This document shows, one piece after another, positions 26,650 to 35,918 of a DNA stretch of 47,248 bases (position 1 is its first letter; each line of letters begins with the position of its first letter). The translations under genes were made by a program, and so were the position numbers. The notes below the pieces were generated by a model. The model had not been told where the DNA came from and did no database searches. It was given only the letters and a program-made list of their open reading frames with translations. The stretch is from the NCBI RefSeq assembly GCF_005405005.1, contig NZ_BJDH01000012.1:1-47248 (forward strand), in the 5' to 3' direction. This DNA comes from Lactiplantibacillus daoliensis. GTDB taxonomy: Bacteria > Bacillota > Bacilli > Lactobacillales > Lactobacillaceae.

Positions 26650-26988
26650 CTATAATCGTTCATTAGTATCCATCACCGCTTGAACATGGGTCAATAGGGT
26701 TTCAAGTTGTTGAATTTGTTGCGATCGGTGTGTCAAGTAGTAATAGTTCTTAGTCCCGACGCGATGGTAGTCAATCAATCCAACTGCTTTTAACAGTTTG
26801 AAATGATGCGACACGGCCGGACGCGAGAGCGCGACGACATCCGTAAGTTCGTTAACGCGTAACCCGCGATGAATCACCTTTTTATCAAGTAATGCTAGAA
26901 TAATCGCTTGGCGTTTAGGATCACCTAACGCGACCAAAAAATCACTGGAATGCTCGAATTCGTGTTTTAATTTGATTAGATCTGACAT
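26650..26988 (-). CDS. ArsR-family winged helix regulator, 112 aa
   Basis: A small DNA-binding repressor. The winged helix reads LGDPKRQAIILALL, then LRVNELTDVVALSRPAVSHHFKLLKAVGLIDYHRVGTKNYYYL. The second and third helices and the wing are clear. No CxC metal-site motif of the classical ArsR/SmtB type is visible, so it may sense something other than a metal. AAGG precedes the ATG at 26988. It controls itself and the DJ-1-like gene downstream, given the operator dyad over its promoter. Confidence 0.88.
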   Translation of the reverse strand: MSDLIKLKHEFEHSSDFLVALGDPKRQAIILALLDKKVIHRGLRVNELTDVVALSRPAVSHHFKLLKAVGLIDYHRVGTKNYYYLTHRSQQIQQLETLLTHVQAVMDTNERL

Positions 26989-27000
26989 ATAAATCATCCT

Positions 27001-27051
27001 TAATGGTTGATAATTTTAAACCATTAAACCATGATTTTGATAGGCTGTCAA
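27001..27051 (-). promoter_or_regulatory. promoter and operator dyad of the arsR-like gene
   Basis: Read leftward, TTGACA (27051-27046), 17 bp, TTTAAT (27028-27023). An inverted repeat, TAATGGTT (27001-27008) and AACCATTA (27019-27026), overlaps the -10 and is a likely ArsR-family operator. Confidence 0.75.
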
Positions 27052-27451
27052 ATTTATACTATCAAGGATATGATACTTAATTATTCAATAATTAAGTATC
27101 AGAGTACATGTGTTGTTGTTCGAAATTTTGAACGATTATGATATTTTTACATGGATCAAATCCGCTGAACGTTGGGGGTGTTACTTGCAACTTTGCTTGT
27201 GAGTACGGATTGCCGTGGTGGAAATTGTTACAATTGACGTACTTAGTTGAGCACTCGGTAAGATAATAAGCATTAGACAACAGAACCTCACGTCATAACC
27301 GTAGCGGTTAGAACGTGAGGTTATTGCTTTAAATGTTTAATTAGTGCGTGGCCAATCTTTTGGGCGGAGCCGTTAACAGTCATTAGCGAGCCACATTTCA
27401 CTAAAAAAGTTAGTCCAATTTCTAAGCTATTTTCGATGATTGTGGCTTTTT
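27052..27451. other. gene-free stretch with a decayed-looking frame and a hairpin
   Basis: No intact gene is supported. The plus-strand frame ending at 27264-27266 reads FACEYGLPWWKLLQL and may be a coding remnant of unknown family. A hairpin pairs AACCTCACGT (27284-27293) with ACGTGAGGTT (27313-27322), with an inner TAACC/GGTTA stem. Further inverted repeats around 27385-27450 (AGCCACA with TGTGGCT; TCACTAAAAAA with its complement) probably terminate the leftward XRE gene. Confidence 0.45.
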
Positions 27452-27973
27452 TTAGTGATTATAGGACGACATTCCAGCTAGGAAGCCTTGGATAATGTCG
27501 TAGAGGTCTGGTACCGCCAGCGAGCTTAACCAAATGATTCCCCAGAGTGTTGCCCATTTGTTAAAGGCTTGATTGAAAGTATGCCAGTTAATACTGCAGA
27601 TTAGCCCAAGAAAGCCAATTAAGGTAATGGAAATCAGCCAATTTTCGGCAGTATTCATTGAAATATGGGTTTGAGCAAGCGTAATAATCCCAACAATCCC
27701 AATGACAAGGCTCATTAACAGGATTTTGGATACGGGATTAATGGTTGGGCCTTTTTCTAAGTGCGTCAGCAAGTTACTATCACCTTTGATTAACTCGTCT
27801 AAGGTCAGTCCAAATAGATCACTAATGGCAACGACATTGGCAAAGCTGGGTAAGGCTGTGCTGTTCTCCCACTTGGAGATTGATTGTCGTGATAGATGTA
27901 ATTCTGCGGCTAACTGTGCTTGTGATAAATGGCGTGCCAGCCGTTGTTGTCGTAATTGTTGTCCTAAATCCAT
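27452..27973 (-). CDS. XRE-family regulator with membrane segments, 173 aa
   Basis: An N-terminal Cro/CI helix-turn-helix spans about residues 4-58: LGQQLRQQRLARHLSQAQLA, then LHLSRQSISKWENSTALPS. Three hydrophobic segments follow: KILLMSLVIGIVGIITLA, WLISITLIGFLGLICSI and TLWGIIWLSSLAVPDLY. Such membrane-tethered regulators are common in lactobacilli, and may sense membrane state. The targets are unknown, and no transporter lies next to it. The ATG has GGAGGGG upstream. Confidence 0.85.
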   Translation of the reverse strand: MDLGQQLRQQRLARHLSQAQLAAELHLSRQSISKWENSTALPSFANVVAISDLFGLTLDELIKGDSNLLTHLEKGPTINPVSKILLMSLVIGIVGIITLAQTHISMNTAENWLISITLIGFLGLICSINWHTFNQAFNKWATLWGIIWLSSLAVPDLYDIIQGFLAGMSSYNH

Positions 27974-28288
27974 GGTGCATCCCCTCCAATAATTTTAGTG
28001 TATCAGGGTGGGCCTGGATGTAAAGCACATCGGGGGAACTTATTGGTTGCGGCCTTGGTATCATTGGATCTTAGCTGGTCGTTTCTCGTCCATTTGACCG
28101 TAAATTAATGATGGCTCATTGACGGTGACGTGTGTTCAGTCCGGTTCTTTCCAGTAATGTGAAATTGACTCCAGGCATAACCGCAACTTTGATTGGTTGA
28201 AAATGTTATTGAAACTATAAGCGTATTCGTTGAGACACCCGCGAATACCCGATATAATTAAGACCAATCAAACGAGGGAGGGTGGCAA
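27974..28288. other. gene-free divergent spacer
   Basis: No gene is supported. It separates the leftward XRE gene from a rightward small gene and must hold both promoters. A TATAAT at 28253-28258 is a likely -10 for the gene at 28289. Confidence 0.45.
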
Positions 28289-28528
28289 ATGAAAAAGATA
28301 ATGATACCGTTAACTATTTTAGGATTAGCAGTGAGTGGCTATTGGCTGTGGCGCAGGCGGAAAAGTTTGAGAAATCAGACTGTAGAAAGTCATCGTCCGC
28401 CCGTTAATGAAAAAGTTGATACAAATGTCGCCGATCACGCTAATGAGGATTTGCAAGGCAGTTTATTAGCAGATCGCGATGAGGTCAAAGATTGGGTGAT
28501 TGCGGTGAAGTGCAATGTCAACAAATGA
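28289..28528 (+). CDS. small membrane-anchored protein, 79 aa
   Basis: Family not recognised. A single N-terminal hydrophobic segment (residues about 4-20, IMIPLTILGLAVSGYWLW) is followed by RRRK, a cytoplasmic stop-transfer signal, so the charged C-terminal 55 residues probably stay inside. GAGGGAGGGTGG before the ATG is a strong ribosome binding site. It is monocistronic with its own terminator. Confidence 0.62.
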   Translation: MKKIMIPLTILGLAVSGYWLWRRRKSLRNQTVESHRPPVNEKVDTNVADHANEDLQGSLLADRDEVKDWVIAVKCNVNK

Positions 28529-28570
28529 TGGCGAGATTACTTTTGACCAATCTTCAACCGGTTATCCGGT

Positions 28571-28620
28571 AAAAGGACTATGTTAACTTGTTGTGGTGCA
28601 AGTTGATATAGTCCTTTTGG
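28571..28620 (+). terminator. rho-independent terminator
   Basis: AAAAGGACTAT (28571-28581) pairs with ATAGTCCTTTT (28608-28618), with an inner AACTTG/CAAGTT stem. Confidence 0.85.
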
Positions 28621-28854
28621 ATTAATCATTTAAACATTAGTAAGACTGATTTAAATAATAGAAAATGCATAATTAACTAGTGTTAATCAAGATGCCTGTT
28701 TGACAAGGAGTGCCTTTAAATAAATGTTAAAGAGTAGCTTGATGGTCAAATTCGGACAATGGTTAAACCGATTAACCAGACATGCCGTTATTTTTATATC
28801 AGTTCAAAAATATAACTATTGTTGTTTATATTTATAAGTATTTGATTAATATGC

Positions 28855-28908
28855 TTGTTCATTTGGATTGACTATATGTATAATTGGGGACATTCGACGG
28901 TGTCGAAT
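28855..28908 (+). promoter_or_regulatory. promoter and adjacent palindrome of the surface-protein cluster
   Basis: TTGTTC (28855-28860), an 18-bp spacer and TATAAT (28879-28884) form a sigma-A promoter. Just downstream, ATTCGAC (28892-28898) and GTCGAAT (28902-28908) form a perfect inverted repeat near the expected transcription start. It could be an operator or a 5' mRNA stem. The 28621-28854 stretch before it shows no gene. Confidence 0.6.
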
Positions 28909-28968
28909 AACAACTAGGAAACACGTGGGGGCGATGATTTAACCAATTTGTGGTTAGCAATCAAGCAT

Positions 28969-31263
28969 ATGAAACGAAAAATAATAATAACTTTTTTAAT
29001 AGGACTCGGTTTAGGCGGCTTGCTTGGGAAAACTGTTTACGCGGAGGATTTACCGTTTCCAGATTCGTCAGTTGGTCACTATGTTTTTGGTGTGGGTTCC
29101 TACTACAATGCCTTTGCCGCCGGAAAGCTAACGATCAACAGTAGTCCCATTGCGACGCTAGAAGGACGTTACGCTGGTCGTCAAATCGTCAGTGCCATGA
29201 CTGGCGCGGACAATGACGGCCGAGTTTGGAACAAATTGTCGCAGTTTTCACCAGTCTATGTTGCCAATGAAGTGCCTTATCAGAGTAATGACACCGATTT
29301 GAAAACGACCGGTCAAAACTTATTTGACGTTTTTAATCACCAAGATAAATTACCGGACACTGACAAAATTGTTATTAATAATTTACACGATCAGGCTAAA
29401 AACACTTGGACTGCGGCTGAAAAACGTCAGAATGCGGTCCTAATTAAGCATCTTAGCGACGAAAATGTCGGGGATGTGGGTTATTTCAAAGATAATACTG
29501 CGTCATTAAAAGCGGCTTATCAGCAAGAAACTGGCAAGACAGTCACTTTAGACCCCAATAAAGTCGATGCGACGGCTTATTTTGATGCGGCTGCGGATCA
29601 GATTCAGCGAATTTCGGATTATTACGCGAGTTTTAATGCCAAGCAAGCGACACTTGCGAATGGTGGTGTCGATGCGGTTACCGTTCAGAAGGATTTAACC
29701 GGTGATCGACCAGAAGTGACGATTAAGCTTAGTGATGGTTATGCAGACGCTTTTAAGGCCACGCCGCCCATGGTTTTCCTGAATTTATCGGGCTTACCAC
29801 ATGACGTTACGATTCATATTGAGAATATGACGACGAATGTGGTTAACACGGCTGCAACGAGTGACTCATCCTATGCGACTTACCAGTATGCACCATACAT
29901 CTTTGTCAATTGGACCGGGGTCAAGAATACGATGCCGTTTTCCTGGGGCAGTGCGTATAAGTTCTCTGTGACGGATACGACGGGTAAAACGATTACCAAT
30001 GATAAAAACGACGATGTGACGAACTCGGATGGGTCCAAAGCGACTGTCAACCAAATGCTTTCAAGTCATATCTTGAATAACTTTCCAAAGGCAAACACCT
30101 CTGCAGGTAGTTATTTGTCGGCGGATGCCGGGAGTGGGAGTGATTTGTTTACCGGGAGTATCATGGCGCCATCTGCGAGCATCGAAGTCGCTAATGTTGG
30201 CGCCACGCAATTCTTCTACGGGAGTGTTATTTCTGGGAAAGATGTGCTGATTGAAAACAATATGCTGCCGGCGCGGGTTATTGCTAGTAGCTTCGATGTC
30301 GAGCATATTTCGAGTGACAATATTAGTGAACTGGACCCCAGCAAGCCGCAGATCCCGGAATTGTCAAAAGTGACCTTGAGTCAAGGTAAGCCAGCGACCA
30401 ATTTAAAAACTGCCAGTGGCGAAGCGACGACTGATTATACTGGGAAGCATACGGATGGCGAGATTCACCTATCGGCGTGGGTGACGCCTCGTAAGACCGC
30501 TTATCAGCTGTTTTACCAGTTGAATGATGGGACGTGGCAGCAACTGTCTAATTCGGCTATCAACGCGAGTGAAAGTAGTAACGACCTGGATCTGGGACCG
30601 TTGACCGCGTTAAAGAATGCCAATACGCAAAAATTAGTGACAACCGGTAAAACGGTGACGCAGGCGGCAAATTACGATCCGACACGAAGTTCGGCCACAA
30701 ACCAGACAATTTCGACGGAGCTGGCACGCCAAAATCAGTTGAAGCTGGTCGTGATGCCCATGACCTCGGATCGAGGGACTGCCATCACGACTCAGAATGT
30801 GGCGGATTATTTGGCGACTTATCCCGCGACGACGATCAAGACGACTGAAGCTGGTACGGCTGCAGCAACGTTACCAGCGGTGTTTGATTTTGAAGCGGTA
30901 GCTGGAGAACGATTAATGACAGCGAGTCCGACCGTTGCGTTGACAAATGATTGGCAAGTGCCAATTAGTTTAAGCTTAGGCACGGGCGCGGCCTTAACGG
31001 CACCGTTGAGTGACGGGTCCCAGCCGTTGTCAAGTGACGATTGGATTCGATATACAACAACGGTCGACAAGGTTACAACAACGCGTCATTTGAGTGCAAC
31101 TGCCGCAACGCTATTACCAGCAACCAGTCCACCTACATTAACTAAACAGTTGGCGTTTACGATGATGGTTGATCCGTCGGTGTATCCAGCGGATGTTAGC
31201 GCGGGACAACGCTATTTTGTGCCATTTAGATGGCAATTAAATTACGGCTTAACAGCCAGTTAA
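28969..31263 (+). CDS. secreted surface protein, choice-of-anchor-A-like, WxL-like C-terminus, 764 aa
   Basis: A signal peptide (KIIITFLIGLGLGGLLGKTVYA) precedes a choice-of-anchor-A-like region with the pattern VGHYVFGVGSYYNAFAAGKL, LEGRYAGR and, later, TGSIMAPSASIEV...FYGSVISGKDV. The C-terminus FVPFRWQLNYGLTAS resembles the WxL end motif, so it may bind the wall without LPxTG. It is encoded just before a small WxL protein and a DUF916-type protein. The ATG at 28969 lacks a clear ribosome binding site and the TTG at 28948 is an alternative. Its role is probably adhesion or polysaccharide binding. Confidence 0.75.
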   Translation: MKRKIIITFLIGLGLGGLLGKTVYAEDLPFPDSSVGHYVFGVGSYYNAFAAGKLTINSSPIATLEGRYAGRQIVSAMTGADNDGRVWNKLSQFSPVYVANEVPYQSNDTDLKTTGQNLFDVFNHQDKLPDTDKIVINNLHDQAKNTWTAAEKRQNAVLIKHLSDENVGDVGYFKDNTASLKAAYQQETGKTVTLDPNKVDATAYFDAAADQIQRISDYYASFNAKQATLANGGVDAVTVQKDLTGDRPEVTIKLSDGYADAFKATPPMVFLNLSGLPHDVTIHIENMTTNVVNTAATSDSSYATYQYAPYIFVNWTGVKNTMPFSWGSAYKFSVTDTTGKTITNDKNDDVTNSDGSKATVNQMLSSHILNNFPKANTSAGSYLSADAGSGSDLFTGSIMAPSASIEVANVGATQFFYGSVISGKDVLIENNMLPARVIASSFDVEHISSDNISELDPSKPQIPELSKVTLSQGKPATNLKTASGEATTDYTGKHTDGEIHLSAWVTPRKTAYQLFYQLNDGTWQQLSNSAINASESSNDLDLGPLTALKNANTQKLVTTGKTVTQAANYDPTRSSATNQTISTELARQNQLKLVVMPMTSDRGTAITTQNVADYLATYPATTIKTTEAGTAAATLPAVFDFEAVAGERLMTASPTVALTNDWQVPISLSLGTGAALTAPLSDGSQPLSSDDWIRYTTTVDKVTTTRHLSATAATLLPATSPPTLTKQLAFTMMVDPSVYPADVSAGQRYFVPFRWQLNYGLTAS

Positions 31264-31280
31264 AAATTTTGGAGGAAATA

Positions 31281-31859
31281 ATGATGAGAATTAAAACTTT
31301 ATCTTTAGGTCTCGCAACCGTTGCGAGTGTTAGTTTATTGATGTTACCAGCACAAGCAGCAGATACCAATGCCTTAACTGGCAATTCGGTTGGTGAATTT
31401 GAAGTCGCCCAGGGGACGTTAACCTTGGATGCTGTACCAACTTTTGCTTTTGAAGGGACGACAGTCAAGACTTTAGTGACGTCAGGAGCCGATTTAGCTT
31501 ATCAGAACGACGCTATTAAAAATGGCTCAACGACAGGGACCAAATTAACGGTCAGCGATTATCGTGGGTCAGATCAACCAGCGTGGAATCTAAATGCCAA
31601 AATGAGTCCTTTTACTAACAAAACTTCGACGATTACAGGAACCTTAGCTTACGCTACTGATAATAAAGCTGCTGGTGCCGTGACTGGTGATAACAGTTCT
31701 ATTTGGAATGACACCGACGCAGGCACGGCTGGGGTTGGTACAGCAACTGCGGGCACGACGACCAGTACCAAGTTAACCTTGCCAAAAACGTCGAGTGTTT
31801 CGACGGGGACATATGATGCCGATTTGACTTGGACATTGAGTGCAACGGCCAGTGACTAG
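31281..31859 (+). CDS. WxL-domain surface protein, 192 aa
   Basis: A signal peptide (MRIKTLSLGLATVASVSLLMLPAQA) precedes a compact WxL domain. The first WxL lies in SDQPAWNLNAKMSPF and the second in YDADLTWTLSATASD at the very C-terminus. WxL proteins bind peptidoglycan non-covalently and form complexes with DUF916 partners. GGAGG lies before two adjacent ATGs, 31281 and 31284, and either may be used. Its stop overlaps the start of the next gene. Confidence 0.9.
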   Translation: MMRIKTLSLGLATVASVSLLMLPAQAADTNALTGNSVGEFEVAQGTLTLDAVPTFAFEGTTVKTLVTSGADLAYQNDAIKNGSTTGTKLTVSDYRGSDQPAWNLNAKMSPFTNKTSTITGTLAYATDNKAAGAVTGDNSSIWNDTDAGTAGVGTATAGTTTSTKLTLPKTSSVSTGTYDADLTWTLSATASD

Positions 31860-32886
31860 GCGCAGACTTTGGTGGTTGATCTTACTGAGTGTTGTCGGTT
31901 TGTTTGTCAGTTTACGGCCGGTAATTAGCCAGGCGACGACAGGTAATGGGGCTGGCTTTACGATTCAAATGGTGCCCAATCCTCGTCAGACAACGGGCGT
32001 TACGAATTATTTTGATTTAACCGTTAAACCAGGCCAGACGGGCACGCTCCAAATGCGGGTCATTAATTTGACTAAGGAAAACTTACATCTTCAGTTGGCT
32101 AGCAATACTGGTTATACGACGTGTAATGGTAACGAAGCGTATGATTTAGCAAAATTGGGCACTAGAAGCACGGCCCAGTACCACTTGAATGAATTGCTCA
32201 AGACGCCTGCCAAACTGACGTTAGCGCCCACTGCCACTAAATTAGTGACCGTGCCGTACCAAATTCCGGAAACGGGTTTTGATGGTGTTTTAGAAGGGGC
32301 TTTTTACTTTCTTAACTTATCGAGTGGGGTGAGTCAGTCAACTAATCAGAGAGGCTTTTACTTGCACAACCGCTATGCGGTCGCGTTGGGACTCGTCCTT
32401 CGCCAAAATACGACGCCAGTGGTGAAACCCAAGCTGGTGCTCAAAAAGATTGGCACTGGGATTGAACAGCGAAAAAAGTTTAGTCCAGCCATTAGTGTGA
32501 AGCTTGCTAACGTGGCGCCGCAATTACTCAAAAAGTTAACAATTGATGGCCGAATTTATGATCAGAATAGTCGTTTGAAATATCGAACCAAACGGACTGG
32601 TTTAGGCATGGCACCAGCTTCAAACTTTGACTATTTGATTAATACCGGAAATAAGCGTTTATCAGCTGGTAAGTACCGGTTACGGCTAGTTGCTACCGCC
32701 GGCAAAAAGCGATGGGTCTTTAACCGTCAATTTACGATTACTAAGGCAGCCGCAGATCAGGCTAATGCCGAGACACCACGCGATTGGCGTTGGCTCTGGT
32801 GGTCGCTGTTGATTGTGCTGGTCTTATTAGTGCTTTGGTTAGCTTATCGATTTGGTAAATATCAAGCGGAAAAGAAGTCAGCATAA
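31840..32886 (+). CDS. DUF916/DUF3324-type WxL-interacting membrane protein, 348 aa
   Basis: An N-terminal hydrophobic segment (LWWLILLSVVGLFVSLRPV) is a signal peptide. The DUF916-like part follows: FTIQMVPNPRQTTGVTNYFDLTVKPGQ, then ENLHLQLA and an IPETGFDGVLEGAFYFL block. DUF3324-like Ig folds come next, and a C-terminal helix WRWLWWSLLIVLVLLVLWLAYRFG anchors it, with a KYQAEKKSA tail. These proteins hold WxL partners at the membrane. Starts are GTG 31840 or 31852, both overlapping the WxL gene and lacking a good site, which suggests coupling. Confidence 0.88.
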   Translation: MQRPVTRRRLWWLILLSVVGLFVSLRPVISQATTGNGAGFTIQMVPNPRQTTGVTNYFDLTVKPGQTGTLQMRVINLTKENLHLQLASNTGYTTCNGNEAYDLAKLGTRSTAQYHLNELLKTPAKLTLAPTATKLVTVPYQIPETGFDGVLEGAFYFLNLSSGVSQSTNQRGFYLHNRYAVALGLVLRQNTTPVVKPKLVLKKIGTGIEQRKKFSPAISVKLANVAPQLLKKLTIDGRIYDQNSRLKYRTKRTGLGMAPASNFDYLINTGNKRLSAGKYRLRLVATAGKKRWVFNRQFTITKAAADQANAETPRDWRWLWWSLLIVLVLLVLWLAYRFGKYQAEKKSA

Positions 32887-32912
32887 ATAGCTAGTTTAAA
32901 TACTAATAAACG

Positions 32913-32956
32913 AAAAAAGTGGTTCTTGCAGATTACAACGCAAGAACCACTTTTTA
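32913..32956. terminator. strong bidirectional terminator
   Basis: A perfect 16-bp stem (AAAAAGTGGTTCTTGC and complement) is flanked by A and T runs. It ends the surface cluster and can also stop leftward transcripts. Confidence 0.9.
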
Positions 32957-32971
32957 TGTCGATACTCAGGC

Positions 32972-33010
32972 AAAAAAAACTCGCAAGCCAATAGTGACTT
33001 ACAAGTTTTG
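32972..33010 (-). terminator. terminator of clpE
   Basis: Read leftward, CAAAACTTGTAAG is followed by CTTGCGAGTTTTTTTT, giving an imperfect stem with an eight-T tail. Confidence 0.78.
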
Positions 33011-33016
33011 ACCTGA

Positions 33017-35248
33017 TTATTCAGTTGCTTTTGGTTCTTCCGCAGCTAAGACGATTTTACCGTCTTCAACTTTGGCAACCATATTCTTGACATCGCCGTG
33101 GTCCAAGTAGAAGTCCGCGATTCGATCTTCAATCTGTTCCTGAATAACACGCCGTAATGGACGTGCACCCATTTCAGGATTGTAACCAAGGTCAACGAGC
33201 TTTGCTTCGACTGGTTCGGTGACATGAACATGTAAGTCTTGGTTGGCTAACATGCCGTTGACATCGTCAATCATCAAGCCAACGATCTTCATCAAGTTTT
33301 CTTTCGACAAAGCATTGAATTGAATGATGTCATCGAAACGGTTCAGAAATTCGGGCTTGAAGTAGTTACCCAATTGACTCGTAATGTCATGGGTCTTACC
33401 CTCAGCGGCAGCGCCGAAACCAACGTTTGCTTCGGAATCACCAGTCCCAGCATTAGAAGTCATGATAATGATCGTATCCTTGAAGCTGACCGTCCGACCT
33501 TGTGAATCGGTTAAACGACCATCGTCTAAGATTTGTAAGAACATATGCATGACATCAGGGTGGGCCTTTTCGATTTCATCCAACAGAATCAAGCTGTACG
33601 GATGACGCCGAACTTGCTCGGTCAACTGACCGGCTTCTTCATAACCAACATAGCCAGGCGGTGACCCAATCAATTTAGCCACTGAATGTGGCTCCATGTA
33701 CTCACTCATGTCAAAGCGAATCATGGCATCCTCGGAACCAAAGAGTTCCTTAGCCAATTGTTTAGCTAGTTCAGTTTTACCAACCCCAGTAGGGCCGACG
33801 AACATGAATGAACCGATTGGTCGACCAGTACCGTTCAACCCAATACGGTTACGACGGATGGCCCGCGAAACAGCTTCAACGGCCTTATCTTGACCAATAA
33901 CGTTGCCTTCAAGATCACTAGCCAAGGTCTTCATCTGTGCTTGTTCCTTAGCTTGTAACTCGCCAACTGGAATGTCGGTCTTTTCTTCGACGATTTGTTG
34001 CATATCCTCGACAGTGACAGTGGCGGTGTCTTCTGCAGACTTAGCACTGTTTTCGTCGGGTTTAGCTTTTTCGAGTTTGGCAACTTGATCACGGTAATAA
34101 GCCGCTTTCTCGTAGTCTTCCTTCTTTAAAGCGTCTTGTTTTTGCGCTTCAGCACCATCAATTTTTTCTTGAATCGTCTTAGGATCAACGGTCTTCAAGG
34201 TTAAGTTCTTACGTGATCCGGCTTCATCTAGTAGGTCAATCGCCTTATCAGGTAAGAAACGGTCTTGAATGTAACGGTTGGATAACTTAACTGCCGCGAC
34301 AATCGCGTCCGCATTGTATTTAACGTGATGGTAATCTTCGTACTTCTTTTGAATCCCTTGTAAAATCTTGATGGATTCTTCAACGCTCGGTTCGTCAACC
34401 GTGACTGGTTGGAAACGACGGGCGAGGGCTGCATCTTTTTCAATGTCACGATATTCGTTTAACGTAGTGGCCCCAACTAATTGGAAGTCCCCCCGTGCTA
34501 AAGCGGGCTTCAAGACATTCCCGGCATCCATGCCACCTTCGGCATTGCCGGCACCCATAATTTCATGGATTTCGTCAATGAAGAGCACGATGTTCGGGTT
34601 CGATTGAACTTCCTTCATTAGTTGCTGCATCCGTTGTTCAAATTGACCCCGAATCCCGGTGCCTTGAACAAGAGAAGCCACATCCAAACGAATGATTTCT
34701 TTATTTAATAGTTTTTGGGGAACTTGACCAGAAACAATCTTCTGGGCTAAGCCTTCGACGACCGCCGTTTTACCAACCCCAGCTTCACCAATTAAGACCG
34801 GGTTGTTCTTAGTCCGCCGGTTCAAAATTTCGATGACGCGGTTGATTTCGTTGTCACGGCCGATCACTGGGTCGATTTTTCCCTGCTTAGCTTGATCAGT
34901 TAAGTTGTAGCCATATTGCCCAAGCAGACCGCCACCGTTTTGCCCACGCCGGTTGCCCCCGTTATTGGGACCAGCAGGCTGGGTTGGTGGGGTTTGTTGC
35001 TGTTGCCGATAGCCGTCGCCAGAATTGACGTCGCCGCCTTGCATAGCGCGGAAGATATCGTCAAGACCGCCAAAACCAAATGGATCTTGTGCCATATCAG
35101 TACCTCCAACTCCATTATTTGGTTGCTGTTCCTGATTTTTGAGCAGTTGATAGCAATTTTGGCAAAGATTAATTTGCCGCCGCTGACCGTTGACGTTCGT
35201 ATATAAATGAATCGTCGCTTCGTTCTTATGGCAATTGTCACAAAGCAT
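33017..35248 (-). CDS. clpE: ATP-dependent Clp protease ATPase ClpE, 743 aa
   Basis: A Hsp100 chaperone that feeds damaged proteins to ClpP. The N-terminal zinc finger has Cys3, Cys6, Cys29 and Cys32, the ClpE hallmark. A Gly/Gln/Asn-rich linker (about 45-110) precedes AAA-1 with Walker A GEAGVGKT at 154-161. A UVR-type coiled segment lies near 390-410 and AAA-2 has [14 protein letters not shown]. No Clp-N repeat is present, as expected. The ATG at 35248 is chosen because the zinc finger begins there; upstream in-frame residues are not family-like. A CtsR-type operator precedes it. Confidence 0.96.
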   Translation of the reverse strand: MLCDNCHKNEATIHLYTNVNGQRRQINLCQNCYQLLKNQEQQPNNGVGGTDMAQDPFGFGGLDDIFRAMQGGDVNSGDGYRQQQQTPPTQPAGPNNGGNRRGQNGGGLLGQYGYNLTDQAKQGKIDPVIGRDNEINRVIEILNRRTKNNPVLIGEAGVGKTAVVEGLAQKIVSGQVPQKLLNKEIIRLDVASLVQGTGIRGQFEQRMQQLMKEVQSNPNIVLFIDEIHEIMGAGNAEGGMDAGNVLKPALARGDFQLVGATTLNEYRDIEKDAALARRFQPVTVDEPSVEESIKILQGIQKKYEDYHHVKYNADAIVAAVKLSNRYIQDRFLPDKAIDLLDEAGSRKNLTLKTVDPKTIQEKIDGAEAQKQDALKKEDYEKAAYYRDQVAKLEKAKPDENSAKSAEDTATVTVEDMQQIVEEKTDIPVGELQAKEQAQMKTLASDLEGNVIGQDKAVEAVSRAIRRNRIGLNGTGRPIGSFMFVGPTGVGKTELAKQLAKELFGSEDAMIRFDMSEYMEPHSVAKLIGSPPGYVGYEEAGQLTEQVRRHPYSLILLDEIEKAHPDVMHMFLQILDDGRLTDSQGRTVSFKDTIIIMTSNAGTGDSEANVGFGAAAEGKTHDITSQLGNYFKPEFLNRFDDIIQFNALSKENLMKIVGLMIDDVNGMLANQDLHVHVTEPVEAKLVDLGYNPEMGARPLRRVIQEQIEDRIADFYLDHGDVKNMVAKVEDGKIVLAAEEPKATE

Positions 35249-35323
35249 ATTGCTGTCACACACCTTTCCTATCAGAAATATCACTAAATCGATGATCGAT
35301 GCTAGTGAAAGGGCCAAAAGTCC

Positions 35324-35378
35324 TTTGACCTTTGTTGACCTTTGACTATTAGTATAGCGATTTTTTTAGGTCACGCAA
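35324..35378 (-). promoter_or_regulatory. clpE promoter with CtsR operator
   Basis: Leftward -35 TTGCGT (35378-35373), 16 bp, -10 TATACT (35356-35351). Just downstream lie AGTCAAA, GGTCAAC and, after three bases, GGTCAAA (35347-35324). The last two match the tandem CtsR heptad consensus, and the first adds a third unit. Heat-shock repression by CtsR is a well-known mode for clpE. Confidence 0.88.
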
Positions 35379-35667
35379 GTTTTAAGTCTCAACGTCAAAA
35401 CTGGATATTGATTCTTTAGCTGACCGGGTTTAAATCTCGTTTATCAACAATTTAATTATTTCTGAAGCATTTTGCCAGCTCGATTAATTTGCTTGTCAAT
35501 TAAGATGAACAGTTGTATATTTAACACCTAATCGGAACAAGCCAGTCAATGAACCGTCTGACACTATTATAGTCTAAAAGTTGATTTTCGCACGGAAGTC
35601 GTCTGACCTGTTCTGATGTTAGTTGATGACAGGACTTAATTGATCTGATTATAAGGGGGTAAAGACT
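35379..35667. other. gene-free spacer between clpE and the small gene
   Basis: Nothing coding is visible. The 3' end supplies the ribosome binding site AAGGGGG for the gene at 35668. A TATAAG at 35651-35656 could be a -10, but no good -35 fits it. Confidence 0.4.
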
Positions 35668-35865
35668 GTGGCAACGGATTTCCATCAGTTAATGGAAGAC
35701 TTACGCACTGGTAAGCAAGCAAGCTTTAGTGTCGAGCCGAAAGACTTTATGAGCTTTCACGCCGCCTATATGAGCTACGAATACCGAAAAAGAATCATTG
35801 GTATGGCTGACTTAGACGGGCACGTCGTTTACCATTTTGATAAGGATGGTAAGGCTACCAATTAA
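35668..35865 (+). CDS. hypothetical protein, 65 aa
   Basis: I cannot name the family. A small soluble protein that reads MATDFHQLMEDLRTGKQASF, then an EYRKRIIGMADLDGHVVYHF block suggesting a short alpha-helix followed by a beta-hairpin. GTG start with AAGGGGG upstream. It sits between clpE and ptsHI, ahead of the ptsH promoter. Confidence 0.65.
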   Translation: MATDFHQLMEDLRTGKQASFSVEPKDFMSFHAAYMSYEYRKRIIGMADLDGHVVYHFDKDGKATN

Positions 35866-35889
35866 TCGCAATTTGATGAATGAAAGGGC

Positions 35890-35918
35890 TTGTATTTCAA
35901 TTGGATAATTGCTATCAT
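35890..35918 (+). promoter_or_regulatory. promoter of ptsHI
   Basis: TTGTAT (35890-35895), 17 bp, TATCAT (35913-35918), about 100 bp before the ptsH ATG. No cre site was found near it. Confidence 0.6.

Noticed and set aside
27092-27280. 62-codon minus-strand frame
   Set aside because: Low-complexity composition, no ribosome binding site, and the opposite strand reads more like protein.
28950-29144. 64-codon plus-strand frame
   Set aside because: It is an out-of-frame shadow of the signal peptide region of the surface protein.
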